DNA of 64,000 bases from Zelonia costaricensis (taxonomy: Eukaryota > Euglenozoa > Kinetoplastea > Trypanosomatida > Trypanosomatidae), in contig JASAOO010003534.1 of the NCBI GenBank assembly GCA_030849075.1, positions 36,128 to 100,127 of the forward strand, read 5' to 3'. The notes under the pieces are model-generated. The model was given only the letters and a program-made list of their open reading frames with translations, was not told where the DNA came from and did not search any database. Made by a program: the position numbers and the translations under genes. Positions 49,507 through 59,841 of this stretch are shown piece by piece. Position 1 is the stretch's first letter. The number at the start of each line of letters is the position of its first letter.

Positions 49507-52449
49507 ATGGCACAGGCCGCGGAGTCGAGCAGCAGCAGCAGCAGCGCCGCGACATCGTTGCACATGGAGGCGTACCGCGTCGTCCCCCTCGGTGGCCCCC
49601 TGCCGCACCGCATCGAGTCCATCACGACACTCCGCAGTCTCGTCCTCGTGGGCACTCACGACAGTCGCATCATCGCCTACCGGGTTAGCACCACCTGCGG
49701 CACGGCGGCGACGCTGACGCCGCTGCAGGAGGTCGTAGACCCGCGCCGCCACGCGGTCCGCCTGCTCACGGTGGTCGGCGGGCGCCGGCTGCTCGCGTTG
49801 GTGGGCGATGCCGTGGCGGTGTACCACGTGCACGACGAGCCCGGCGCCGCGTTCCAGCTGCGTGAAGTGACGGCGCTGGTGGGCCTCAAGGACGCGGTGG
49901 ACTTCCACGTGAAGCAGCACAAGGGCGTTGTGACCGTGGCGGTGCTGCAGCGCAAACGCGTCACCCTCTATGAGGCCTCGCACGCCAACCTGGACTTCCT
50001 CTTGAAGGAGGCGATTGCGCTGCCGGACGGGGTGCGGACGCTGTGCTGGGTGGGCCGCAGCCTCATGCTCGGCGGGCGCAAGGACTACCTCCTCTACCAC
50101 CCCTCCTCCGCCTCCACCGCGGCCCTGTACGCTACGCCGCGCACAGGCACGCCGCCCGTCGTGCTGCCCATGGCGCCCGTGCCCGAGGTCCTCGTCGCCG
50201 TGGACGGCGCCGGGCTGCGAGCCCTCCTCTCCGACGGCAGCGCCGTGCCCGGGGCGGCGCGCGTGCAGTGGGCCACGACACCGGCGGAGATGTGCTACGA
50301 GCACCCCTACGTTGTGTCGCACCACCCGGCGGCGCCACACGAGGCGCTGCAGGTGCGGCTGCCGCTGCTCACCACCCTCGACGCGGACGCCGCTGCCTAC
50401 CCGCGCACGTGCCTGTGCCAGAGCATCGACCTGGCCCGCGTCGCCAGCCTCTCGCAGTCGCGCTGGACGGACTACGACAGCGCCATGCCGGCGCGTGCCG
50501 CCCCCGCCGAGGCGCTGGCGCAGCACCCCATCGTAGTGGCGGACGCCGAGCACCGGCTGTACCTCCTCGCGCGCAGCCCCGTCGCCGCGCAGGCCGAGGC
50601 TCTCGCGGCGCGCCACCGCTTCGCCGCCGCGGACCTCCTGTGCCAGCTCTGCCCGCACGAGGTGCCGATCCCCACTCTCCGCCGCCTCGTGACGGCCGGC
50701 GCGGTGCACAAGTTCACAGTGCTGCAGGACTACGCCGGCTGCTTCCACGACCTCGCCGGCGTCGAGTCGGACCCGCGGGTGGCGTTGCAGCTCTTCCCCG
50801 GGTACTTGCTCCCCTCCGAGGGCCCTGGGGAGTACCCGGCGCTACCCACCGCGGCCCCGAGCACCGTCACTGCGGCTGCACTGCCGGCGCTGGCGGACTA
50901 CTTGCAAGCACAGCGCGCGACGCTGCTGGTGCTGCGGCACGGCGGTGGTGGTGCCGACAGCGCGGGGGTGGCGGAGCTGGCGCTGTTGCGGCTGCGCGCT
51001 GTGGACCGTGGCCTCGTGCTGGCGCTGTGTGCCATGGGGCAAGAGGATGCGCTGCTGGCCCTTGTGCGCGGTGACAACGCGTGCGAGGTCGACGACGCCG
51101 CCGCCGTGCTGCGCGAACACGAGCAGTGGGTGGCGCTGACGGTGCTGCTGGAGGCGCACGGGCGGTACGAGGAGGCCGCCGCGCAGCTTGGCCGCCTCGC
51201 CACCGCCGCACCGAGCAGCGCCGCCGCCTCCATCGCCGCGGCTCTTGGTCAGCTCGTCGCACAGCACGCGCAGGTCGCACCAAGCGACGAGCCGTACGTC
51301 CCGCAGCGGGCTCTGGCGGCGTGGCTGGCCGAGTCGCCGGCCGGCGCGGCGCTCAACCCCGCCGCGGCGGCGTCTGTGGCGGCGGTTGTGACAGGGCTGC
51401 GCTTCTTCCGGCGTCGTCCGCTGGCGACGTGCGCGCGGCTCCTCGAGGCGGACGCAGCGTGGCTGCTCGGCCTGGCACCGCCCGAGTGCGCCGTGCGGGC
51501 CTTCTTCGCGGCGGACAACGTAGCCGAGTACGCGACGGCGCTGCAGGTGCTGCAGAGCTATGCGCCGCCGTCCGGGGCAACCCCGCGGCTGCTACTCCTC
51601 GTCGAGTACCTTTCGCGCCTCCTCGCCGATCCCCGTGTCCACGTGACGGAGAAGGCCGTGCACGAGCAGTACTGGCGCGGCCTCGGCGAGCTTCTCTTCA
51701 CCACCGACACCACCGCGGCCGCCGTTGCACCTGGCACGGCCGACCACCGGCGGTACCGCAACCGGCTCGACGAGGTGCTGCTCACCTCCCCGCACATCGA
51801 CCTGACGGCGGCGGAGGCGTACTTCAACGCAGCGGAGGTGCGGGGCCAGTGCATGCCGGAGCGCGCGGCGGTGTACCGGCGGCAGGAAAACCACCGCGCC
51901 GCCGCTGTGATGTTCGTGCACGAGGCGGGCAGCCTGGCGGACGCGCAGGCGTACGCCGGCAGCGTGCAGCACGAGGGCAGCAGCGCCGCCTTCACTGCGC
52001 TGCTGGAGCTGCTGCTGCGCCCCCCGGAGGGCCCCCCGCGGCTGCACGACGCGTTGGAGGTCATGCAGCGCAGCGACGGCATTGACGCCGCGGCCGTGCT
52101 GCCGATGTTGCCAGACGACGTGCCCTTTGCGCAGGTGAGCGGCTTCGTGCTCAACTCGCTGCGCACCGCCACGTCGGCGTCGCGCGCTGCGGCGGTGCAC
52201 TGCGGCATCCTCGCGGCTCGCGAGCGCCGTGGGTCGGAGGGAGCCGTGCGGCTCGCGTCGCGCTCGGTGGTGGTGGAGGACCGGATGGTGTGCGCCGTGT
52301 GCCAGCGCCGTCTACGGCCGGACACGGTGCTTGCCGTGTTCCCCAACAACGTCGTGGTGCACCAGGGCTGCGCCGCGGACGAGCACGTGTGCCCCGCCAC
52401 GCGGCGCGACTTCCGGCACGACGCGTACGCCGCGCTGGAGGACCTGTGA
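49507..52449 (+). CDS. VPS39: VPS39/VAM6-like tethering subunit (HOPS), 980 residues
   Basis: VPS39 is the HOPS subunit that binds Rab7-type GTPases and tethers late endosomes to lysosomes or vacuoles; the related VPS3 (TGFBRAP1) serves CORVET. The N terminus (about 15-300) is a CNH-type beta propeller: SITTLRSLVLVGTHDSRIIA, LLALVGDAVAVYHV, GVVTVAVLQRKRVTLYE and IALPDGVRTLCWVGRSL. The middle is an alpha-solenoid (clathrin-repeat type), Ala/Leu-rich. The C terminus shows the zinc-binding Vps39_2 module: C929-x2-C932 then VFPNNVVVHQGC and HVCPATRRDF. Length fits. VPS39 is preferred to VPS3 because of the C-terminal module, but the two families are alike. The open frame upstream of 49507 is Ser/His-rich UTR. 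The preceding FAM91 gene and the following hydrolase gene also fit trafficking. Confidence 0.85.
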   Translation: MAQAAESSSSSSSAATSLHMEAYRVVPLGGPLPHRIESITTLRSLVLVGTHDSRIIAYRVSTTCGTAATLTPLQEVVDPRRHAVRLLTVVGGRRLLALVGDAVAVYHVHDEPGAAFQLREVTALVGLKDAVDFHVKQHKGVVTVAVLQRKRVTLYEASHANLDFLLKEAIALPDGVRTLCWVGRSLMLGGRKDYLLYHPSSASTAALYATPRTGTPPVVLPMAPVPEVLVAVDGAGLRALLSDGSAVPGAARVQWATTPAEMCYEHPYVVSHHPAAPHEALQVRLPLLTTLDADAAAYPRTCLCQSIDLARVASLSQSRWTDYDSAMPARAAPAEALAQHPIVVADAEHRLYLLARSPVAAQAEALAARHRFAAADLLCQLCPHEVPIPTLRRLVTAGAVHKFTVLQDYAGCFHDLAGVESDPRVALQLFPGYLLPSEGPGEYPALPTAAPSTVTAAALPALADYLQAQRATLLVLRHGGGGADSAGVAELALLRLRAVDRGLVLALCAMGQEDALLALVRGDNACEVDDAAAVLREHEQWVALTVLLEAHGRYEEAAAQLGRLATAAPSSAAASIAAALGQLVAQHAQVAPSDEPYVPQRALAAWLAESPAGAALNPAAAASVAAVVTGLRFFRRRPLATCARLLEADAAWLLGLAPPECAVRAFFAADNVAEYATALQVLQSYAPPSGATPRLLLLVEYLSRLLADPRVHVTEKAVHEQYWRGLGELLFTTDTTAAAVAPGTADHRRYRNRLDEVLLTSPHIDLTAAEAYFNAAEVRGQCMPERAAVYRRQENHRAAAVMFVHEAGSLADAQAYAGSVQHEGSSAAFTALLELLLRPPEGPPRLHDALEVMQRSDGIDAAAVLPMLPDDVPFAQVSGFVLNSLRTATSASRAAAVHCGILAARERRGSEGAVRLASRSVVVEDRMVCAVCQRRLRPDTVLAVFPNNVVVHQGCAADEHVCPATRRDFRHDAYAALEDL

Positions 52450-53003
52450 TGGCACCGTCGTCTGTGCCCACCCACCTCGTCTCCCCCAACGTTCAAACCA
52501 GCAGCCCACAAACAGTCGGAGAAACAACAAGAGAGAGGGAGCTGTGAGCTTGCGGGTGGTGATGTCCCGCCCCACCACAGAGAGCGGGCGCGACGCAGGG
52601 GAACCGACGCAGCAACGGTGGTGCACTGGGCAGCGCTGGCCTTGCCGAATCCCTTTCATGCGGTAGCGTCTCGTGCGAGTCGGTCTTGCTCTGCATGCTG
52701 ATACAAAGGCGGCACGCGCAGCCCCCCCCCCTCCTCCCTCCCCCCCTCACTTCGGCGTTGGTTTCATCCACGAAAGTGAACGGCTCCCTCGAACCGCCCA
52801 CGGCTCTCCACTGCGTACAATGCCCGTCTGTCCCCCCCCCCATCCACTCGTGGCCTCCCCCCCCCTCCTCGTCACGCCCTCCTTCTTCCCGCGTTGCCCC
52901 ACCCCCACCCCAAAACGGCCCGGGGCACGGCCAACAGCACATGCTCGCCGAGAGTCTCAACCCTATCCACGCGTGCACGTACGCTGCACAGGTAGTCACC
53001 CGC
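52450..53003. other. Intergenic spacer, no gene seen
   Basis: Two pyrimidine tracts with C runs, at about 52721-52748 and 52829-52900. The frame of the next gene is open throughout the second half, so its start cannot be fixed from ORF length alone. Confidence 0.6.
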
Positions 53004-54860
53004 ATGGCCGCCATGTCTGGCCGCCTGGACACCTTCATCAAGTCGATCATCTTCCCGCGACCGAAGCAGGCGTCCTACGACACGGGCACCAGGCCCAACA
53101 AGCTCGTCCACATCCCCCTCGTCGACTTGAGCCGCCACACCGGGACCGGCAGCTTCACGTTCGGCTACTTCATCGAGAACCCCGCGGCCACCCATGTCCT
53201 GCTCTACGCGCACCCCAACGCCGTCGACATCGGCATGGCCTACAAGGAGCTCCGCTACGTCTCCCGCAAGGCTGGTGTGAGTGTGCTGCTTTTTGAGTAC
53301 TCCGGCTACGGCCTCACTCGCACCGCCATCACGGAGGCAAGTGTGCACCAGGACACCCTGTCCGCTTATCTGTTTCTCCGCCGCTACGCCCGGGTGCCGG
53401 CCAAGCGCATCCTCCTCTGTGGCCGGTCTATCGGCGCGTCGCTCGTCGCCTTCCTCGCCGCCTCGCTGCCGGAGCCGGAGCAGCCGTCGCTTGTGATCAT
53501 GCAGTGCCCCTTCACGGCGCTGAGTGAGTGCATCAACGAGTTCTCGCAGAACGCCGTGTCCATTGCAAACTTCCTCGGCTACAACTGGTTCCGCACCATC
53601 GACATCATCCCCAAGATCTTCTGCCCCGTCGTGCTGCATCACGGCACGGCGGATACGATCGTGTCAATAGGGCACTCCAACACGCTCAAGTGCGCCCGTG
53701 ACACGGCGCCGCGCTCGTGCGTGACGTACTTCTATCCAGAGCAAGACAAGGGGCACAACAACCTTAGCTCCGACCTTCTCGTCCGCATCCTGCGCGAGCG
53801 CGTCGTGACCGAGAACCTCGCGCCGCTGTCGCTTCCCCACCCCCGCCTCGCCACCGTCAACCCGCCCGTGTACGAGCGGCTCTTCTGCGATGCCCGCGGC
53901 GCGCCGTTCGCCACGCTGGGGGACGCCGTGGCGAGCTGGGCGGACCGGCTGTCCCTGCGGAGCAGCGCGCCGCCGCTGGATCAGCTCTACGTGCTGCTCA
54001 CCGCCAGCGTGTGCGCCTTCACGATGGAGGTGTCGCAGGGGTGGCAGGTGTACTGCACTCTGGTCAAGCGCAACGCGTGCGGGGAGGCGCCGCGGGAGCG
54101 ATGCTCAAAGGGCGCCTTCCTCGAGTACAGCCTCGCCTGCCGCGGCAGCCCCCTTGGCGTCCACGTGTCGGTGGAGCAGGTGAACACGACACGCGAGGTG
54201 CGCAGCTTCGGGTTTGCCACCTGCCGCGACGCGATGCTTGACGCGCCGGCGCTGTACTCCACCGCCCACGCGGAGCCGCTGCTCACGGTGCTGGAGATCG
54301 CAGCGACGCCTGGGCTGCTGGCGAGCATGAAGCGCTGCCTCTCCACCGCACCCGACCTGCTGCTGGAGCCGGAGCTGCCGTGCTTTGTGCAGCCGGAGGT
54401 GGTGACTGCCATCCAGCTCGAGTGCGAGCGCGCCGTGGCCTTCCTCAGCGACGGGGACCGGCAGCGTCTGTGTGCGCTGCTGGAGGACATGGACATGTGC
54501 AGCGGCGAGCTGCTCTCCAGCAAGGCGAGGGAGCGGCTGCGCCGGTCACCGTCCAAGTCGGCCCGCATGGGCAACGAGTCGGTGGAGGAGCTGCGGGCGT
54601 GGCTGCAGCCGTGGCTGGCGCCCATTGACGCCGACATGCGGGTGCTGGCGCACGAGGTGCCGTGGGACGACTACCTGTTGCGATGCCGCTCCGTCGCTGC
54701 GGGTCTGGAGCTGTCCGAGGACATGGGTTGGGAGGAGTGCTGCCACGTGATGGAGCTTGGCGAGGTGGTCGAGCAGTTCTACGCGCTCTTCCAGAGCACG
54801 TCCGCGCAGTACCTCCGCCCATCCTTCACGACCGGCGGCCTCGTCGCGGACGAGTCGTGA
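53004..54860 (+). CDS. ABHD17-like alpha/beta hydrolase with long C-terminal extension, 618 residues
   Basis: ABHD17 enzymes are serine hydrolases that depalmitoylate membrane proteins such as Ras. Residues about 10-260 match that family: FIKSIIFPRPKQASYDTG, the core strand LLYAHPNAVDIG (family LFSHGNAVDLG), VLLFEYSGYGLT, the nucleophile elbow GRSIG with S142, D217 in HHGTADTIVS and H251 in DKGHNNL. The full triad is therefore present. ABHD17 proteins are about 300 residues; here a further about 350 residues follow, helical, with no recognised domain, including SDGDRQRLCALLEDMDMCSG and a repeated VEELRAWLQPWLAP-like part. Animal ABHD17 has an N-terminal Cys cluster for palmitoylation; this chain lacks one. 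An alternative start at ATG 52941 adds 21 residues and follows an AG at 52932. Confidence 0.85.
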   Translation: MAAMSGRLDTFIKSIIFPRPKQASYDTGTRPNKLVHIPLVDLSRHTGTGSFTFGYFIENPAATHVLLYAHPNAVDIGMAYKELRYVSRKAGVSVLLFEYSGYGLTRTAITEASVHQDTLSAYLFLRRYARVPAKRILLCGRSIGASLVAFLAASLPEPEQPSLVIMQCPFTALSECINEFSQNAVSIANFLGYNWFRTIDIIPKIFCPVVLHHGTADTIVSIGHSNTLKCARDTAPRSCVTYFYPEQDKGHNNLSSDLLVRILRERVVTENLAPLSLPHPRLATVNPPVYERLFCDARGAPFATLGDAVASWADRLSLRSSAPPLDQLYVLLTASVCAFTMEVSQGWQVYCTLVKRNACGEAPRERCSKGAFLEYSLACRGSPLGVHVSVEQVNTTREVRSFGFATCRDAMLDAPALYSTAHAEPLLTVLEIAATPGLLASMKRCLSTAPDLLLEPELPCFVQPEVVTAIQLECERAVAFLSDGDRQRLCALLEDMDMCSGELLSSKARERLRRSPSKSARMGNESVEELRAWLQPWLAPIDADMRVLAHEVPWDDYLLRCRSVAAGLELSEDMGWEECCHVMELGEVVEQFYALFQSTSAQYLRPSFTTGGLVADES

Positions 54861-56053
54861 CGGCGTCTACGTCACGGCACGCGTGCCGCGGCCCGTACAC
54901 GTGCCCTTGTGCTCTCTCTCTTCTCCTTCCCCCTCCCTGTGTGCGCTGTGGTGTGTACTTTCACGGCTGGCAAAGCACCACGAGACTCCCTCGCAGTGTG
55001 CTGTCACAAATGTGGACCGGCACAGGAAGGGGGGAAGGAAGGGAGAGGGGCGGCGGGCGGCGGGCGGCAGGCGACTGTCGCGTTGTGCTGCGGCACTCCT
55101 CGCCCCCTTCGCCGTGTGCCAAGCACGCACCAAAGAACAACGTGAAGAGGAGCACCCGCTCCCGTCTTCTCTCTCTCTTTCTCCCTTCCTTCGCGCCGCC
55201 GGCTCATCGGACCACTGCTGTCCAGCTGAGGTGCAGCCGCACCGGCACGCAGCACGCCCCACCCCTTTCTTTTCGTATCGCGCGTGCCCTCATCTGTGTG
55301 TGTGTGTCTTCACCAGTGCGCGGCTCACCTTGCTGGACACCTCACCTCGTCTTCTTCCCCTCTTTCCTCCTCACCCACCACCTCGCTGCGCCTAACACTC
55401 TCTTGCTTGTCTGCTCCTTACCCCCCCCCCTTCCTCGACGCCAGCGACGCCGTTCCCCCGCACACGCGTGTGATCGCCTGGACGAGTGCCTCCGTCGTGC
55501 ATCACGTTCGCTGCTCTCGGCGCTGTCGTCTTCACTCTTTCCATCACTGGAGTAGCGGTCTCTGCGTGCCAGACCTTCTCACGTGTTCCGCCCTTCTGCG
55601 CATGAACGCAACAGCGTACGCGTGTGTCTCTGTGTGTGCCTGTGTGAGTGTGTGTTGTGTGTGTCTATGTCGTGTGCGTGTAGGTTCGTGTCGCACTGCG
55701 ACTGCGAGGGGGAGTCAGCCGCCCTGCAAAACCTGCTTCGCGGCCACGTGCTCGCCTTTCCGGACTCGTGTCGTGTTGCACACGGCCTAGTTCTTCAGGG
55801 AGGGCTCTGTCGTATGCGCAGCGCCACGGGTGGCGGCTTCACACCCCCGCCCTCAAGCCCCCCCCCCCCACCCCCACACACACGCTGCGCGCTAGGTTTG
55901 TGAGGTTTGTGAGCTTTGTGGGCTCACCCTCCTCTTGCCGCGCCGTCAAGGGCACCGCGGTCCAGCTAGATGAGCCCCCCTTCCTCCCCCCTCTCCCCAA
56001 TTGTACAGCGGGACGCTATGTATGATGCGTGTGCTGCATGTGTGTTTGTGTGT

Positions 56054-56147
56054 GGGACGAGTTGAAGGGCGGCGACCTCCTCCGAGCTGGATTCACAACG
56101 AGTCTGCGCTACCCGGGGCTAAGCGGCGCCGCCCTTCAACTCGTCCC
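56054..56147. repeat. 21-bp perfect inverted repeat with 52-nt loop
   Basis: Bases 56054-56074 (starting gggacgagttgaag) are the exact reverse complement of 56127-56147 (ending cttcaactcgtccc). The transcript could form a 21-bp stem with no mismatch. Neither arm is simple sequence. Confidence 0.9.
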
Positions 56148-57189
56148 TCCCCCACCGACTTCTCTTCTTTTTCGTGGTTTTCCGCGGAGCGTGGGTCTGC
56201 GTCGTTTGGGGCTGCACGCGGCCACCCCACTCGCACGGGCGGCGCCGGCGGCGGCCCCGTGCGCGCTGTTACTTCTCCGATCTTCGACGTCCCCTTGGCC
56301 CGCACCACGTTGCCTTGGATCCCCCTCAACCCCTTCCTTCGTATTTTGCTAGTGCTCTTGTGTTGCCTTCGTCTCTTCGTCCCCCCTTCCCACCTTGTCC
56401 ACCACCACGACATGCACCTAGACGTCCGCGCTGGAGCGCGCGTGGGGTCTCTGCGTTGTACGTGCGTGTGTATGCTGCTGTCTTCCCCGCCTCCCTCCCT
56501 TCCCTCTGGCCTTTAACCTGTGCAACGCCGGCGCGCGGAGCAGCCAGACCGGCTGTGATAACTCGGGCTGAGTTGCCCGATTGCCTGGCCACGCGGCCAC
56601 GCACATGCTTCTCTCTCTCACAACACATCTCACCACACGTCAGCGCAGCGCCAAGGGACGTCCCCCCCCCCCCCACACACACACCTACGCACTGTCTGCG
56701 TAGTCTCCGTGCTCCCCCTTGCGCTCTCTCTCGTTCTCTATGACGCTCTGCGGCGGCTCCCTTCCTTCCTTCCTTTCTTCCCCCACTCCCCCCGTCTGTT
56801 CCTCCCACCAGTGCTCTGCGTGCTCTCTTCGAGTTTTCCTTTTACTTCCTTTACTCGACTCGCTTGTCTGTTTTCCCCTCTCTGCGCTGGTGCGTACGTG
56901 TGTGTGCGTGTATGTGTGTGTGTGTGTGTGTGAGTGCCGTGTGCTGTGGCGGTGTCACCCACGTCTCCTGCGCTCACGTGCGTGTCGCGCTACTATGCTG
57001 TCTTCGTGTTTCTCTTTATGCCCTGACTTTGACCCTTGTCTCTGTTTTTCGTTTTAGCTGCTCTCCCTTCTCGTGCGCCCTCCCCGTGTGTGCGTCTGCC
57101 GTCGTGTCATCCCTCTCTCTCGTGTGTGTTCGCTTCCCCCTCGTGCGTGGGTTCGCTCTTCCCACCATTGCCTGGCTTTGCTGCATCGT

Positions 57190-57191
57190 NC

Positions 57192-57208
<17 letters not shown>
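57190..57208. other. Ambiguous base N next to an 18-C run
   Basis: The single N at 57190 followed by C18 suggests an unresolved homopolymer or a closed assembly gap. Sequence length here should not be trusted. Confidence 0.9.
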
Positions 57209-57222
<14 letters not shown>

Positions 57223-59841
57223 AACCAGACACCCAGCTGCATCGCGCCAACGCCGTACGTGCGCACTGTCTGACTTGGTGGTCTCTTCTTCTTGTTGCTT
57301 GTGCCTGTGTGTGCCTGTACTGGTCTCGATGCGCACAACTCTTTTCCCTCGCACACACGCCTACGCCCCCTAGCGGCAGGCAGTGGTATGCCTCCCTGTG
57401 TGTGTGTGCGTGTACAGTGACCGCTGCGGCTGCCTCACTCTTCTCCTCTTCTCGATGCCCTCCGCGCTCACCGCTCCTGGAAGTCACGCTGCCGCTGTGG
57501 GCACGTGCGCAACCGCCAGTCCGCGTCCGCCGCGTCCCCCCTCCCCACTCCCCCCGCCACGGACGCGTTCGCCTCGAACCGCCGCTCCAGCGTCATTGAA
57601 TAATGGTAATAAGCACATTGATGACGAGTCTGAGCTAGGGGGGGGGCGGCGATAGCGGCACCCAACGGGGCATCAGCAGCGATGGAAGAGGGGCCGCAGT
57701 GTGCACAGCTGCGCTCCGGTGCATCACCCATACCCTTGACGCACCCCTCCTCCTTTTCCTTCTCCTCCTCCCTTCCCAATCCACATACGCGTGTCCGTAC
57801 CGTATTCGCGGTCTCTTGGCAATTGACTCTTCGTCCGGCCCCGTGCGCCTTCTCGCCTGCTGCCCCCCTTCCCCTTCCCCTTCCTCACCCTCCACCATAC
57901 CCTTCTCCCTCTCCTCGCGCGGTGACGTCACGCAAGGGACGGGCGCTGAAGTGTTCTAGGGCGTGCACCTCCCATCAAAACACGCCGCAGCACTGACGCG
58001 TGCCTATACTGCGCAGGTGCGAGAGCTGCGGGGGTGGGAGGAACATGGAATGGAGGGCCGCGGCCCCTGGAAGGCCCGCGGAGCGTGGTTGCCGCTGTGG
58101 TGTGCGCCACCCCCCCCCGCGCATGCATCGGCGCTCGGACTAGAATGCAGCCCTCGCTCTCTTCCTGTTGTTTTTCGGCACGTCTTCCATAGCAATTTCT
58201 GTCTGCTCTGTGCAGAGGTTGATGTCTTTTGTGTGTGTGCGTGTGTGGATGTGGATGTCCTTCTGTGCGTGTGTGTGTGAGCGTGTGTCTGGATTCTGTT
58301 TTACGTGGGTCGAACTACGCGGCTGGCATCATGCTCCTAACGTGCTCCTGCCGATTCACTTCACGCCTCCTTGGTTCGCTTGCCTTGTTACATGTGCGCA
58401 CCCTTGCGTGCGCGCGTGCTGCACTCTGAGTCGCTTCTCGCATTCCCTTTTTTTTGGCTCGCGCGTCTCTGCGTGGTGTTCTGCGCTTCAGTGACCCTGT
58501 GTGGAGGTCGGTGTGCGTGGGTGCGCGCGCTGCAGGGGCCAAGTGCCACTGACATGCACCTGCATGTATGTTGCCGTGCTGAGGTGTATGGTTGAGTGCG
58601 GGCGAATGGGGCAAGGCTCAGCCGTGGCCCACAGCGTGCGTACCCGTTGTCGCACTCGCGCCGCACTAGGTCCCTCGCCTCCCGCCGTTCTTCTCTTCTT
58701 CTTCGTCTTGCTGTGCCTCAGCTTCCGTGTTCATCCCGTGCCGCTGTCTCTGTGCCTCGATTGCGCCTTTGCGCTCCTCCTGCTTCACCGCACACCCATC
58801 AAGGCCCTCGGCGCCGCCGCTGCGGTGTGTGCTCTCCTCTCACGTGCCAACTCTTCGTACCTTCTCGCCTTCCGCCGGCGAGGAGGGGGCCGGCGAGGGG
58901 GGGGGGGGAGGCAGTCGCGCGTGACTCACTACGCCTGCCACTGCTGCTCCCCCCCTCCCCGCGGGGCACACGGAGCCGATGCTGTCTTCGACTGCTTACG
59001 GGACGGCCGTCGCATTTCTTCCTTCACCCAGCGTGTCTCCACCTCTTTAACCTGTTACACGCAACGCGCCTCCCCCTCTCCGCCCCACCAGGCCACCCAC
59101 ACCGATGCGCCGGTGGTGTACGCGCATCGCCCCGCTCCCTCCCCTCCCCACCGCTTCCAGCCGTGCGACAACACGAACAGCGAGGACGACGCCTTCGCCC
59201 TTGTACTCTGTCAGCGCGTCCCCCCGGTGATTCCAATCCGCCCGCTGCGGCGCCTATCGCGAGGTGAATCTCTTTTCCCTCTCACATTCTCCCTCTGTGC
59301 CCCACCCTGCGTGTGTGTGTGTGTGCATGTGTGCACGTGTTGTGCTTGCCTGTATGGACGGCACCGGTTCACTTCCGCCTTCTCGACGTAACTCAGTCCT
59401 CCCAACAAGCGAAGAAACCCGCATGGAGAGTGCGGGCAACGGTGCGTGCAGTCTCGTCCCCCTCCCCCCTCTCTCGTGCCCGCTTCTTGTGGCGCTGGCG
59501 ACTCCGCCAAGCCAGGGGAGCGCGTGTGTGTTGTGCAGTGATGGCGCTCACACGCCTCTGATCACCAGCCGTTGTGATGCAGCTCCGCTCGCGCTGAACG
59601 AGGCGTGCGCGCCGTTTCTTAACTTGTCTGACTCTCGCTTTTCTGTCCCTGTGTCGGTGCTCCACACTTCCCGGGGCACCGTGACCTGTGCAGCCACAGC
59701 AGCAGACTCGCATGCTTGCGGCCTCTGCCGGCTCCCTCGCTTTCACACGCTTCACTTGCTTCCGTCGGTCGCGGCCGCACCGCACACCCGGCGACACTCG
59801 TCACCGCTGCACACGAAGCGACCAACTTTGCTAAGCTGTGC

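Larger units (their letters stand above)
54861..59841. other. 5-kb spacer without a convincing gene
   Basis: This is by far the longest gap in the window. It holds many pyrimidine tracts, (GT)-rich segments (about 55620-55680, 56896-56931, 58229-58285, 59310-59340), C runs (55859-55868, 56665-56674, 57191-57208), a single N at 57190, and a 21-bp perfect inverted repeat at 56054-56147. The open frames (up to 296 codons at 58501-59391) are Cys/Leu/Ser/Pro/His-rich and look like UTR. A 66-codon frame at 57455-57655 is the least UTR-like. No gene is called. Confidence 0.55.

Noticed and set aside
58501..59391. A 296-codon + strand open frame in the 5-kb spacer
   Set aside because: Composition (Cys, Leu, Ser, Pro, His) follows pyrimidine tracts and a (GT)n run, and no domain or steady codon bias is seen.
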